From: Druceiella hillmani
Lineage: Eukaryota > Arthropoda > Insecta > Lepidoptera > Hepialidae
Assembly: GCA_039881145.1 (NCBI GenBank)
Contig: JAYKKI010000007.1
Span: 44,392,501 to 44,456,500, forward strand
Direction of reading: 5' to 3'
Length of the DNA: 64,000 bases
A program made the translations under genes and the position numbers. The notes beneath the pieces are model-generated. The model made no database searches, had not been told where the DNA came from, and worked only from the letters and a program-made list of their open reading frames with translations. This document shows positions 46,612-59,075 of this stretch, in pieces (within the stretch, counting starts at the first letter, position 1; each line of letters begins with the position of its first letter).

Positions 46612-47639
46612 TATAGCAGAGTAAAGTGATTGTCGGAAAGTGAAAGAGTTGATAAACTTTTTTACGACACCATAGTTGTCATAAAAAAGAAATTTGTTTT
46701 AAAATTTTAAAAATATTCAAAGAAATCTTGTTCCGCTGACTATTTTTGAAATTGAAACAAAACAAAAAAATATTACCCCTGAATTAATAAATGTAGTAAA
46801 TTCGTAGATTAAATTTATATTATATTAATTTAACCGTATATGTTTTCATAGGGTTTCAAACTTTAATGACCCAAACGGAACCTTATTGTGATGACGCCAT
46901 TCATATATCTTTCTGTCTGTCTATGGCCTGTATCTCGAATCAAGCTATAGGCTTCAGATTTATATACATCACTTGAAATTTTAACGTTATGCTAAATATT
47001 GCATTTAAAATCACATAACATGACTTTTAAGAAGGATGTCCCCATACATACATGAGGGTGGAGGGATGAAAAAAAATTCAACCTTCTACTCTAAAAACAA
47101 ATACATTTTTATACTTCACTCGATGAGATGTCAGTGGAAAGGTATTTTAAATTGGAATTGTCTCATTTACACTTCTCCTTTCGGGAAATATTAAGCTTAA
47201 AGCGAAATTCATAATTCCCCTCACTAATTTCATTTGATAAATCTGAGAACATCTAGAAATTAGAATTAAATTAGAATTTTCAAAAATAACGTTGGCTGAC
47301 TTGTGTCTACAATCCCAAAATATACAGACAATTACGAAATGCTACTTTTTGAATGTTCCGGCATGCGCTCGAGGGTTTTTTTTCGGAGTTATCAAAACAA
47401 TGACATCTTCACATGTCAGCCACAAATTAAGTTTTTGTAGTTACTACACATTTCATATTTAGTTAAAAACTTAATTGGACAATTTTATATGATAGATTTT
47501 TTCCAATTTAGTTCATATTTTAATGAACTAAATTCGATCCTAGGAGAAATTGGCATTTGTTTAAACGAAAACAAAAACGAATTAAAAATTAATTAGTGAT
47601 GCGGGGATACAAATAGCGTAATGAGACGAAGTACGAAAC
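46609..47639. other. dispersed-repeat-tail remnants, no gene
   Basis: Around 46868-47200 phrases such as AACGGAACCTTATTGTGATG, CTGTCTGTCTATGGC and GGAAAGGTATTTTAAATT occur in the order seen in common insect dispersed repeats with a CGGAACCC box. Nothing coding is supported. Confidence 0.45.
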
Positions 47640-47649
47640 AACGTCCGGT

Positions 47650-47870
47650 GCGAAACTGCAGTGATGGGAAATGGCGCATTGTGAGTAAGTGCAACGGTGA
47701 AAAACTGAAGTGATGTCTAACTGTAATGGTGTGAAACAGTGCACGATACGTATCTGAAAAGGTATAAAATGGTGTACGGTGCGTAACTGGAATGGTGGGA
47801 AACAGTGCAAGGTATGTAACTGAAACGGTGCGAAACAACAGCAAACAAACTGTGACGGTACAAATGCTCG
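47650..47870. repeat. 33 bp minisatellite, about 6-7 units
   Basis: Unit starts fall at about 47652, 47685, 47718, 47750, 47783, 47816 and 47849, each 33 bp apart, with the pattern GTAACTG-AATGGTG-GAAACAGTGCA-GGTAT. Because 33 is a multiple of three, the minus-strand frames (102 codons at 47589-47897 and 83 at 47593-47844) repeat an 11-residue pattern. They are most simply explained by the minisatellite. Confidence 0.85.
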
Positions 47871-48600
47871 GGAAGAAAGAAATTCCCTAGCATACAAGTA
47901 GCATTACAGTTCTACGGGTAACACCTTTTTCAGTCTACTTGTTTTTTAAGTATGTGTGTCAAAGATTAGGTGGTTATAACTTATTTATTTTCTTCTTGAT
48001 CAATTATCAACATCACTATAAAACACATAATTTGAGGCAAAAAATCTGTGTATGTAAAAATTATATCATATCGATGTTAAAACAATTTTTTTTTTTGATA
48101 AAACGGGTACAAATGATAGTAATTACTTGCCTTAAGATTCGTAATAATTGCGACTCGATGTACAATTTTAAACTAACCAATAAAAGGTTATCTTTTCCAC
48201 GAAAGTTAAAATAAAGCCGGATAGCAGATACAGTTTAACTTACAGAAAAGGCACTTTATCTTTGATCGGAAATAATAAATTTGCAGTCTATGGTCAAACC
48301 GGAACTAGACCACGGGGAGGTAAATTTCAGTCGGATTTCCGATAGTTAAAATGTTTCAAACTTTCTACAAAGTTTTGTAGGACGAGTTGATGCTTTTTTA
48401 TGTTTGTAACGTAATTAATTAGGTGAAAAGGTATGTACCTTGAAAAAGGTTCAATATATCAAGTGTTTTATCTTTAAGAAAATCTTTAAATAATCCGAAT
48501 ACTCGGGAAATATTATGTGCTCTAAATAAATACAGGTTGGACTTATCTTTTTCATTTGAAAAAATCAGAATGTTACTTTTCAAGTATTTTTTTATTATAT

Positions 48601-48753
48601 TGAATATATTTGGCATTAATTTTGTAGACATTCATTGTTAACAATTAAATGAAACTACGTGATGTAATATTATTTCTACTTTCTTTAAGTTCTTCACCAT
48701 GACCTAGGTTTTGTTGTATTACAACATCTTCAGGTGGGCTATTAGCGAAGATT
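48601..48753. mobile_element. foldback element, copy F, left arm
   Basis: It begins TGAATATATTTGGCATTAAT and runs through ACAATTAAATGAAACTACG to CAGGTGGGCTATTAGCGAAG, then the similarity stops. A degraded right-arm end (GAAATAATACTACATCTTG, then TAGATTCATTTAG) lies at about 49160-49200. The copy may therefore have been split by about 400 bp of other sequence. Confidence 0.85.
48697..48737 (-). ncRNA. hammerhead-like motif, copy F (core mutation)
   Basis: On the minus strand CTGAAGA, stem II, CCTAGG and GTC are intact, but the GAAA box reads AAAA and stem I has one weaker pair (CCAC opposite ATGG). It is probably inactive. Confidence 0.3.
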
Positions 48754-49129
48754 AACTCTTAGGAACTTCCAACAGCATTTATATATTACACAAACAATAG
48801 CGGAAACCGGTTTTGTTCAGATTTTCCCACTGCTTACGTTAGTGAGTTATTGTAGGAGAACGTATAGTTTTTATTATATTTTCGAAAGTTATACAATATA
48901 CAAGTATTTTAGTGAGGGTAATAAATTAAATTGATGTTATTCTATGAGGTTATACAATGAAAATGTTCCGGTGTATGTGAATAAATTAAATGGATATTAT
49001 TCTCAGTAATATATTTATATAATAGCAATGGTATCTGATGGTTCGAAGAAGGTTACACTACTAGTTTTACATATCTTTTTATTTATTTATTTATTTAATT
49101 TTTTTTATATTTTTCAATTTTTTTTCATA

Positions 49130-49200
49130 TGTGAAAATAATACTACATAAAGTAGAAATAGAAATAATACTACATCTTGTAGATTCATTTAGTACATTTC
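49130..49200. mobile_element. foldback right-arm remnant
   Basis: Two overlapping partial copies of the arm end, AATAATACTACATAAAGTAG and AGAAATAATACTACATCTTG, are followed by TAGATTCATTTAG. They are best explained as the displaced right arm of copy F. Confidence 0.6.
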
Positions 49201-51692
49201 ACTGAAAAGACGGCATTAAAATGAAGACTATTCATTTTATTGTGAATATCTTATGTAATAAAAGAAACAAACGTGGATAGCGAGGATACGTGTGCGGATT
49301 GGTGCAGCTTCACGTAATTTTGCGAGTGTTTGATTTAAGTGGGACGTGGCATCCAGTCATGCTTGCTAGATTCATATCCCTAATAATTTCAATGTAATAT
49401 ATTAATAATTTGAATATAATTTTGGAACGACTTTTTAATTCTAAATTATTCGTTGGAAACGATACGTAAGTAAGGATCGATGAAATTTAGTTAGAATCTG
49501 ATTATGTAAATTTAAGATATAACATAGAACTCCTCAACACCGTACAGATGCCGTGATCTAGTTTGATTGATATATGATGTATAATGATAATCGAATAATG
49601 GTCTCCAAATTTTTAACATAGGTCTACTCTAGAACAAATGAGAGTGGTGGAGCTCGAATTTCATAATGGGAACTTTTCACTGATGAGGAGTAAACTCATC
49701 AAGTTCCGACTCTTTTTATTTATCTTGAAGTGAACAACAAAATAACAAAATAAAGAGAGATGTATGTATTTACAGTTACTTGCAAAGGCATGCTGCAAGA
49801 AAGATACTAAAACTTTGGTACCAATGTGCGGAGGTATAAAGAAATGCATGAAGTGACTAAACATTAGTACGTTGGTTTTTAGATAAAATAGTATACACAA
49901 AAACACATAGGAATTAAAATATTAGTAAACAGGAAAGTACGTTTATTCAAATATGTACAAAAGCAGTAAGTAACTGGATATTAGTAAGCACTTGTAAAGT
50001 AAACATAGTATGTACAGGCTTGAAGAACTAACCGTGGTGAAATCATAAAAGGGAATGCTATTTAAAATCCGCGTCTATGTATGTGTGTGTGTGTGTGTGT
50101 ATAAATGTGGTATGTATGTAGATATATATGAATACATTTAAGTTTATTAAATGCCGCAAGCGTGCATTGCGATTGCAATAAATGAGATTTTATTGATATA
50201 GAATTCATTGTAATTACGTGATATTCTGAATAACATAGGATATAATAGTCACTAAAAATTTAAAAATAAAACATTTTTCAAAAAATTGAACCGACTGCAG
50301 ATAACCGCTGAATAGCAAGAAACTGAAAAGCATTCAATTCAGACTTTTGCGGTAGAATATCAATTCTGAAGATATATAAATTTTTAAAATACTGCTGTTG
50401 CTAGGGATTTGTAGAGCCGACACAAAATTTGTGTGAGTATATTTGTATGTGAGGAGGAGAGAAGCATCGCCTTGACACCGATTCGAATAGCAAGGCAATA
50501 GCAATATTTTCTAAATTTATTTATCTTCGCAATTGATGTGGTACTGCCAAAATTCTGACTAAGTACTCATATTTTAATTATTTTGTACTTTTTATTGTAC
50601 TTCTTATTCGGTTATTTCGATCTTTATTTCGATTATTTGAATTCCGTTCAATTTTTTTGCAAAAAAATTTATTTTTCAATTTTTTGCGAGATTCACGTAA
50701 ATATTTTAAGATCTAGACTTCTTTCATAGGTATTATCGGTAAATCTCTAATTTTTTTGCCAGCTTTCGTCGCGAAAGTGTCCGTAGCGTTACTTTATATC
50801 CAGCTTTTTTGAACTTTTTAACTATACCTTATACGTCTTGATTTGAAAACCATAAGCTGTGATATTACTAAAGCTTTATGTCAGTCGGGTCAGTAGATAT
50901 TGCGTGAATGTATATACAAAAAAGAAACAAATCTTTTCTCTTTGTGGGATATAAGGTAGGACAAAACTTAATCGGTATCAGTTATTTTTACTATGCGCTT
51001 GCTAAATTTGACAGCCAAATTTTTACAGTTATTTAGGTAATATACAAGCCAATTTTTGGTATAAATATCTTTTAAGTTCATTATAATATAAAAATTTTGC
51101 ATACTTAAGCTATATAAACTGAAAATTTTGTTAAATTCAAATTTTTTATTTAAAAACAATTTTTCAATAAGTTATTTTATCTAGTATGATTACAGCCACT
51201 CTACTTTGATTTCTTTTTATTCGAAAATAGATAAATTTGAATTCGACCAATTTTTAGAAAACATTTTTATTTTAAAGTATAAATTCATTAGACGTGGCAG
51301 ATTGTAAATAATTTGAGTATATAAAAATGTATGATGGAAAACGGTCACGAGGAAAGTTACCGATGTTTTTGTCTATGTTTTATTTATTATTAGCATATTC
51401 TATTACCCATAGAACATGAAATTATGAAAACAAATAATAATTAACAAAAGCAAAATGTTTAGACCATCTTGACTTTCTTCACTTTACGGTTAATCGCTGA
51501 ACAATTAATAATTACATTTTTACACTTTAAATACGCGCCATTTTTTTTTCATTTAAATAAAAAGTAATTGGTATTTTGGTTATCATAAAATATTCAATTT
51601 AATTTATAATTATAATTTTTCTATTACCTTACATACATCCAACTTTTTTTAGAATTTTTTGTTTCAAAAAGAAATGTCTCACATTACACACG

Positions 51693-51693
<1 letters not shown>
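49201..51693. other. no recognisable gene; (TG)n at 50083-50101
   Basis: Short TG microsatellite at 50083-50101. Minus-strand frames at 49661-49906 and 50968-51159 are A+T-driven and unassigned. Confidence 0.55.
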
Positions 51694-51762
<69 letters not shown>

Positions 51763-51763
51763 G
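51694..51763. repeat. (TA)n microsatellite
   Basis: TA tract preceded by ACACACGCACA. Confidence 0.95.
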
Positions 51764-51794
51764 AATACAATTTTTATTTAATATTATACTCGAA

Positions 51795-51870
51795 TCACTG
51801 ATGAAAAGCGTTATCTCTGTGGAAAATTTGTTGAATGCATTCAAGCGCAGCGTCGCATGCGGTTTGAATT
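51795..51870 (+). mobile_element. tRNA-like SINE head, diverged copy
   Basis: Aligned with 53935-54015, it shares TGCATTC-AG-GCAGC-T-GCATG-G-TT-GA. A B-box-like GGTTTGAATT follows. The copy is eroded. Confidence 0.35.
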
Positions 51871-51886
51871 GTAATATTGAAGCACT

Positions 51887-51931
51887 GTTTCTAATAAATT
51901 AACGAGTCTGACTCGTTAATTTGTCAGAAAC
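51887..51931. repeat. 21 bp inverted repeat with 3 nt spacer
   Basis: The arms 51887-51907 and 51911-51931 match at 19 of 21 positions (core AAATTAACGAGT / ACTCGTTAATTT) around CTG. Confidence 0.85.
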
Positions 51932-53429
51932 TCCAGAAGTTCTCCGACTGAGTCAACATAAAATGTTTCTTTTTCTGTAAATCTTAACGAAATTGTATAA
52001 TCTAAAATGATTTTCAAAATATATTGTTAAAATGTTAGAATATTCGCATTCAGTATCCGAGCATTTGCTTAAATATTTTAAGTTGTGCAGTGTTATATTA
52101 AAGTAATACATTTAAATATACAATACATTGAAACCATTTGTATAACATATTTTTCGCTTACTTTTTATTTAATTCATATTTTTGGCATCAGTTTGGTTTC
52201 AGTAAGGATAAGTCACCTACTCCGACATTTTTTACTAACCGATTTTAAAAAATTCGCTCAATTACTAACAGATTTTGTAACTCTTTAAAAATGTAAATAA
52301 AATTACTATTTGAAATAAAATAAATAAAATGTTGGTATTTTAAGATTTTTTTTAATAGATAATACATTGGAGAACGACAATAATTTAATTTTATATTGTT
52401 CCTAAAAATTTTCACAAAATTATATCAATTTTGTATGGTAATTATAAGCCCAATAAGTGGCTAGGTTAACGAAAACTTATAGAAGAGTGGCTATCTTATA
52501 TTCACATATCCGATATAATAGCCAATGGTAATATTTTACAATTTAATAAATATTTTATAAATAATTAATTTTATAATCACGAAAGATCTCGGTTTCTAAC
52601 GATGTTAAAATGAAGGTTTCATAAATATTAATATACCTCACCATTTTAAGCCCCATGGCATATTATCCTGAATTACCTTATATCTATATGTATATTTTGT
52701 GTTCATGTCTATTGTAGTTACATTTGAATTATCGGTGTTATTTGTTTGTTTTGTATCATCATTTTGCTTATTAAATTTTATTTTCTTCCTTATTTATTGT
52801 TTGCATCGTTCTTTAATTTATTTTTTGTAAGCAAGTAATAATGAAAGGTATCCAGAAATTGATTTAGTTAGTGTTGTGCTTCTTTATTTTTTGTTTCTTG
52901 ATGTCAATACTTTCCCTTTAAAAAAGAGAATAAACGTTATAAAATAAAAGACACAAATAATTAAGGAATGTTAGATAATAGACAGATAGACTTGTATCGT
53001 ACTGTGATTTGTCAACGTCGTTTTAATAAACATTATGTCCGGACTCACTGTCATTAACAAGGAGTTTACATGGATTAATATACAACTGTTTACGGGAAAA
53101 CGCTACTTTAATAGCAAAATATTAGTCAATAAGTCAATTTTTTTGTGTAAACGTATGTTCTATGGTAAGTTTATAGTTTTGTTAATAGGGCTGAGTAAGC
53201 CTACCATTGAATAAGGTATTGTTTACGAAATACTTTTAACCTAACTATTTTTAACCTAGTTGTTTACGAAATACTTTACAGTTGATTAAGAACATTGATA
53301 CTACCAATATTTTGGATAAATATATAAAACGATTAGGCATAAATATTATAATTCCACTGGTATGACCATTAGTTTTTCTCATTTTTCTCTACGGTCAGGA
53401 CATGGACCTAAACATTACATGGAAGGGAT
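51932..53429. other. no recognisable gene
   Basis: A+T-rich unique sequence. Short repeats of TTTACGAAATACTTT occur near 53222 and 53261 beside CCTAACTA-like strings. Confidence 0.55.
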
Positions 53430-53700
53430 AGGAAAAATGTGTACGTCTTGGAAATGTGGTGCTGAGGAGATTACTTGAAGTTTTATAGACTGAACTATAC
53501 TCCAAGAAATCAGTGTCAGGAAATGTTTGTATCTATAGTATCGTATAACTTTCGTCACAAAATTCTTTGGACATATTTCGCTTTGGAGCGACGATAGTAT
53601 TAAATGCCTGCTGGTATGGAGCAAAGTGAAAGGCACCAGACCATATTGGAGAATATCGAAAAGATTAGGTCAAAGCAGACATACATATACCCTTACTGAG
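53430..53700 (+). mobile_element. decayed LINE reverse transcriptase, C-terminal part
   Basis: The + strand reads LEMWC near 53449, followed (across a stop and a frame change) by a WT-type block. Further on, FFGHISLWSDDSIK and KVKGTRPYWRISKRLGQ match the C-terminal FFGHI-R-D-NLEKL and GKVEG-R-RGR-P-RW-DQI blocks of insect endonuclease/reverse-transcriptase LINE proteins. The 73-codon minus frame at 53415-53636 is only the shadow of this relic. It is a different copy from that at 23.7-24.7 kb and lies in the opposite orientation. Confidence 0.65.
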
Positions 53701-53934
53701 AAAAAAGATATATCCATAACCCTGAGAATGTTAAATATTCAGGTTTTAAACCACAAATATTTTTTCTTATACATTAATTTTTATTTTTTTTTATAAATAC
53801 TATGGTTCTTTACTGCATTTTGGCATAAATTTGAGAACTAAATATATTTATTTAGTCACTTAAATCAAAATAAAAACACATATATTAAACTACATCGACT
53901 ATATAGATCGTCTCTGGGCGAATATCTGACTCTA

Positions 53935-54035
53935 TATTTCAAAAGTTACTTAGGTGAAGAGCATTTGTCAGAAGTATTTAACTGCATTCGAGTGCAGCAT
54001 GGCATGTGATTCGACTCGTCCCAGGGCAATTCTAT
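53935..54035 (+). mobile_element. tRNA-like SINE head
   Basis: AGGTGAAGAGCATTTGTC resembles a tRNA D-arm/A-box (GGTAGAGCATTTG), and about 40 bp later TGATTCGACTCG resembles a B-box (GGTTCGANTCC). A partial second copy lies at 51795-51870. The stems do not close as a functional tRNA. Confidence 0.4.
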
Positions 54036-54945
54036 TAGGTTAATTGGATATATGGATTGATATATTCTCTAATTACATTAAGAGTGGATAATTGAACATT
54101 AATTTAGTTGAAATTTGATAGTTAATCTATGATGCGAGCAACTAAGGAATTTATATTATGGTACAGCTGTTTTATGGTAGGAGTTAGATAACGTTTTCAG
54201 CATCAGTTCGTCATTCAAAGCTTTAATAAGGTCAAATGAAAATGTATTCTCGATTGTAATGTTTGAATAACGTTTGTACAATTTACTTTTTTTGTTTTTT
54301 TTTTGCCAAATCACATTAAAATTTAATTAATAGTGATTATTATACTGTAATTTACAAAATGTAAATATGAATTAACTATGAAATTACAAATATTTATGAA
54401 ACATTAAAGGAGAACTACAAGACTAAGTTTTGTTGGTTGTTAGTGGTTGTTCCTTATAAGAGAAATTGACGTTGCTGGTATTTAGTTTTTTTTAATTATT
54501 TTTAATAAATATAAAATAAAAAATAGTATATTAACAGAAGCTCGTGTGTCAAGTATAAGCTTTTGCTAATCAATTATTTTGTGCGAAATTTAATCTAAGT
54601 TCGTCCTTCTAGTTCGTTAACGAATTGATAACAAGTACTCAGACATATGAGCAGAGAGATGATTCATTATTATTTATAATTATAAAACAAATTTAATACA
54701 AATATGTCATATCCGTTTATTGGATAAAAATTCGAAACCTTAATTTTAATTAAACTCAATCAATTAGGTGATCAGAATCCATCAGTCCGTTCCCAGCTCG
54801 AGCGCAATATCTGATAAATCAAACATTGAAAGCGGCCATAAATTCATATTTCAGAAGCACGTTTCATCTCTACGAGTGGTAAATTTCAATTAAGAATGAT
54901 TAAAAATAAAATTGGTAATTTTAGTTACATTCTAACTTTAATGGA
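54036..54945. other. no recognisable gene
   Basis: Unique A+T-rich sequence. The 54740-54890 patch is somewhat richer in G+C but has no frame. Confidence 0.55.
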
Positions 54946-54951
54946 ATATAC

Positions 54952-54991
<40 letters not shown>

Positions 54992-54993
54992 TA

Positions 54994-55044
<51 letters not shown>
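54946..55044. repeat. (TA)n microsatellite
   Basis: TA tract with ATG and AAAC interruptions. Confidence 0.95.
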
Positions 55045-55484
55045 TATTAAAAATCGTTTTCTGATTGATTTTTATTTCTTTCACACGTATAGATAAAAGT
55101 GGATGAGAACGCTCTAAATAATATTTACTCGTTCCTCTAATACTCAAGTGCTCACACGTTTTTATGCTTATTGTTTTTATTTAATATCATAAAATGTAAA
55201 CTCAAAACAAAAGACGTGAATAAAAATTTCAACATTATATTACATTCTGGTAACCAGGAGTAATAATAATCATATTATCGCTCGGCTATTTCGATACCTT
55301 CATTATTTTATTGTACTAAATGTAAAAATAGCTTGACACATACATATTTTTTGAAAATCTGATCTACTAAAAACCGTTTCTTTGGAAATGATTAAGGGTA
55401 AAGTGTCCATAAACATAAAAAATGTAAGTTTATGCGTATCGCAGCGAGGTGAAAATCGTTTTCTTCATTATTTACTTATATATA

Positions 55485-55678
55485 CATGCGTGCATGCGCG
55501 TGTGCGTGCGCGTGCACCTGCGCCTGCGCATGTGCCTGCGCGTGTGCCTGCGCTTGCGCGTGCGCGTGTGCTTGCGCGCGTGCGTACGCGTGTGCTTGTA
55601 CGTGTACGTGTGTGTGTGTATGTGTGTGTGAGCGCGTGTACGTGTGTGCGTGCGTGCGTTTGTATCTGTGTGTGTGAA
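55485..55678. repeat. alternating purine-pyrimidine (TG/CG) tract
   Basis: About 190 bp alternate almost strictly between purine and pyrimidine, mixing GTGCGCGTGC-like blocks, with only a few breaks (for example CACCTGCGCCTGCGC). It is open in many frames because it lacks TAA-type stops; the products are CACAC-, RVRV- or THTRT-like low-complexity strings and are not genes. Such tracts readily form Z-DNA; that is established for CG/TG alternation and inferred here. Confidence 0.9.
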
Positions 55679-57249
55679 TATAGGTACACGGTTATTTTTA
55701 AAACTACTGGGTAAATGGGATCCGGTGACAATATGACGTATAGTTCCAAAACGCAGGTACGGAATTTGTTTTATTAGCTTTTGATCATAACATAATGATA
55801 AATAACAATAATAACACCTTGGTCAATAAATTAAGGGATATTATTAATTAAAATTGTTGAAATATACGTCAAATAATGTCTGTATAAAACAGTATTAAAC
55901 TTGAATTCTCTGTTTTATGTATCAAAAACCGCAATAACATTTTTATTAAAATTTATTTTATAATTGTAAAATGGCACTTTTCTCGTAATCACTTGAAGTT
56001 AGATTTTTGTAATAAATTTAATTTTAACTTTTAAACTTTATTTCTTTCTAACAACGTTTATTTGTCCTGGTTTTATTAGTCTTGATATGTTAACGATTTT
56101 TTTCGTATTTTTACTGTCTATCAACCTCTTTCACACGAATTGAATTTGTTATACAGACAGCAGACATTCGTTATACAGCGTGTCGACATCCGCACTGAAC
56201 CTCTTAAGCTATATTTGAAGAAAGGAGGTATACCCTTTACTGTAATTATTAGTCGTTGATCTTGAGGTTAACGCCGTCTGTTTGTCGTGCCTCTGAATAA
56301 ACATTGGTATACATGGAACTCTATGCACTACTTGGAGATTCACAAGATTACATTGATGAGCGCATTCAAAGGAATTTACTCAAGTATAGCGTATATCTCA
56401 AATTATTTTTTGATATTTCTGTTCTGTTAAGTATTTCTATTCGTCAATGAGTTCTTTTACTGGGTTAATGAGAACGACTGCGGAGTAATGTTGTGGCGTA
56501 ACAAATTTTTGTAAATAATTTATATTGGAAGTTTTTTTTTTAAATAAGAAAGAATTAATAATTCTACAAATATATTTGTACTGTTACCCTAACTTTTAGG
56601 ATTGGGTCGATACGGAGTGGTAATAACCTTTTAAAGAAAGAGAAAAACGTAAACGACAAAAATCCCTTTGAAAACGTCCTATACTATTTGCTGTACATAT
56701 AGCCCCGAGATGTACAAAACTCACCCAATGTGTGTCGAGAAACGCACAAATAAAAACTAATATAATAAAGTATGGGTATATAAATATTGTGAATATCTGA
56801 AAAAATGTGACATCTGTATTCTTTTCTACAGTTTTCCTACAACCTTGGCGAAGGCTTCTAAAAATCTTGCTTTCTCGTAATTGTTGGTTCAGTGGTTTCA
56901 AAAAGTGGAAGGTGAGCATACCTTTAAGTATTTTTCAGTATTTCTCTTATAACTAAATTACCTAAGATTATGAAAAAAAAAATTTCAAACGATACCTTAT
57001 ATTACATGGATACCTATATAGTTTGATGAATTAAAAAAAAATTATGCGTTTCAACTCCAACGTACCACTGGAGTTTATGCCTTAATTACGATTGTGTTAG
57101 TTTTTACAAAATAGGTAACACTGTATATAAATATAAATGTTAATATCCTCTATTAATATATGGCATCTCTTACCGCAGCAAGCTTAAGGCAGCGTTCATA
57201 AGAAACGCATTCGCTCGACTGTTTTTCGTTGACTTACGTTGCAAAATTG
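55679..57249. other. no recognisable gene
   Basis: The 107-codon minus frame at 56596-56919 has no recognisable domain. One hydrophobic stretch (FIYPYFIILVFICAFL) is present but A+T bias could produce it. Confidence 0.5.
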
Positions 57250-57550
57250 GTTTCCAAGAAATTTGTTTTAACCAAATATTATATGTCAACCTATGTCCAT
57301 CCTGAAGGTTCTTTATAAATATTGGTGAAAGAATTTTGGAAATTGGATGAGTAGTTTCGGAGATTACCTTCTACATCCAAATTTACAAAATTTAACTTTT
57401 GTATAATAAATAATTTGTTTTTGACCGGATAACATACAACCTATGTCCATTCTAAAGGACCTTTCCAAATATTGGTGAAAATTTTTTGAAATCCAATGAG
57501 TAGTTTCGGAGATTACCTCCTACATACAAACTTACAAACTATTACTCTTT
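57250..57550 (+). repeat. LINE-tail-like unit duplicated in tandem (~150 bp)
   Basis: CCTATGTCCAT starts at 57290 and 57440, and GAGTAGTTTCGGAGATTACC follows in both. The order (CTATGTCC, AAATATTGGTGAAA, GAGTAGTTTCGGAGATTAC, TACAAACTTACAAAC) is that of insect non-LTR element tails. Confidence 0.75.
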
Positions 57551-57799
57551 TTTAACCCCTGAATTTCTGATATTATTACTCATAAAACGTCATACGGGCG
57601 CTATGTATGAAAATCGATTCTTAAGGAGTAAACTCCAAAAATTCTAATATTCAATTTGCCGGGTAGTTATTCCCCTTAAATTTCCTTATTTTTGAATGTT
57701 AGTTAGCTATTGAATTATTTTTATTATAATGGCAAATTTCCAAGTTTCAAGGTCGAGCAATGTTTAAAAAGGGCTGTGACAGATGCACACTTGAGATAC

Positions 57800-58017
57800 A
57801 TTATTTATGAGGGTTCCGTCCTTTCTTTTGAGTTACGCTACCCTAAAATTAAGATTTTGCTATATATAAATCGGGATATCCATATGAAGTACATACCTGA
57901 AAAACTATATACACATGGATCTCAAAGGTATTGAGAGACGGATGGACGGACGGACGGACGAACAGACAGATATTATCTCTATATAAGGATTCCTTGTTTT
58001 ACTAAGGAAACCCAAAA
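57800..58017 (+). repeat. dispersed-repeat remnant with GGAC tetramer run
   Basis: It runs from GAGGGTTCCGTCC near 57809, through GACGGATGGACGGACGGACG (57937-57956), to AAGGATTCC and AAGGAAACCC at the right. The paired GGTTCCG-type and GGAAACCC-type ends fit a common insect repeat. Confidence 0.55.
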
Positions 58018-59075
58018 ATTCATACAACTGACGATGTAAATAACATTGTTTGTTCTCTAAAAGTTTTCAAGTAAATGCAAGTTTTTGCATAAAAAATATT
58101 CTCCTTATCTGCAAACAGCTTAATTTTTCTTTTATTTATTACGAGAGCATCTTTTTCGATTAACAAACAACAAGACAGAAAAGTTTTCTGATTAAAGTTT
58201 ACCGACAAACCGGCTGACCATCACGATTTGATGCCAGACAACACGAGATATTCTCGACTTCCAGTGGAGGTTGGGAAAAATGGTCGAAGGGAAATTAAAA
58301 AAAGAACACTGAAGAGAGAAACTTGTGTGAGAAGAAAAACTTGACATGTAATTTCTCTTACGCTAGTTTTTCTGACATGATTTTTTGAAATATTTTATGA
58401 GATAATTTTTATTCTTGTTTACAGATTCTAAGCTTGTTACTGATATCGGCATAATTTATAAATGGCAAAACATGCTGTTGTTGTTGTTGAAAAATATGAA
58501 TTTAATTCGACGTGATTTTTTATTAGATTCTATATTATAAAAGACGAAAATGGAATATTCAAAATAATGCTAAGCCTTGCCTTGTATCTAACAACAAAAT
58601 TATTATGTAAAATAGAGACCAATATTCGTGAAATCTCTCGACAGAATAATTATAGAAAATTTATATACTTTAGTAATTCCACCTAGTTTAGAAGAAAAAC
58701 AAAAATATTTGAAAGCGCTTACTTTACTACAAGGAAATAAGAAACAGTGTCAGCATTATTGACAATTAATTCTTCTTTTAATTATTTTATTGCCCTATAT
58801 TTAAAAGTTGAAGTAATTTTTATTTTTCATGGTTTAAGTAACCTACAATGGAACGAAAGTCGATGACCTGTGGATGTGATTTTGATCCTGATCCAGTAAA
58901 TTATTCCGTGAGTTAATTATTATCATTTATAGAAAGTGAATTGTATATTAAAAAATATATATAATAACGTTCAAAACAATAGCTATTAAATTTGGTCTCA
59001 CAAGAAAATATCTAGAAAGTAAAGGCACTAAAATAAGTTTATTATTTTTTAAAGTATTTAAACTTAACGACTTGG
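58018..59075. other. no recognisable gene
   Basis: Unique A+T-rich sequence with only chance-length frames. Confidence 0.55.

Noticed and set aside
47589..47897. Minus-strand frames of 102 and 83 codons with a repeated 11-residue pattern
   Set aside because: Explained by the 33 bp minisatellite; no sign of expression.
49670..49715. CTGATGAG string suggesting a second hammerhead
   Set aside because: No GAAA box or stem III in the correct position.
55382..55749. Several overlapping frames with RVRV, CACAC or THTRT repeats
   Set aside because: Generated by the alternating TG/CG tract.
56596..56919. Minus-strand frame of 107 codons with a hydrophobic stretch
   Set aside because: No recognisable family; the hydrophobic run is expected from T-rich codons.
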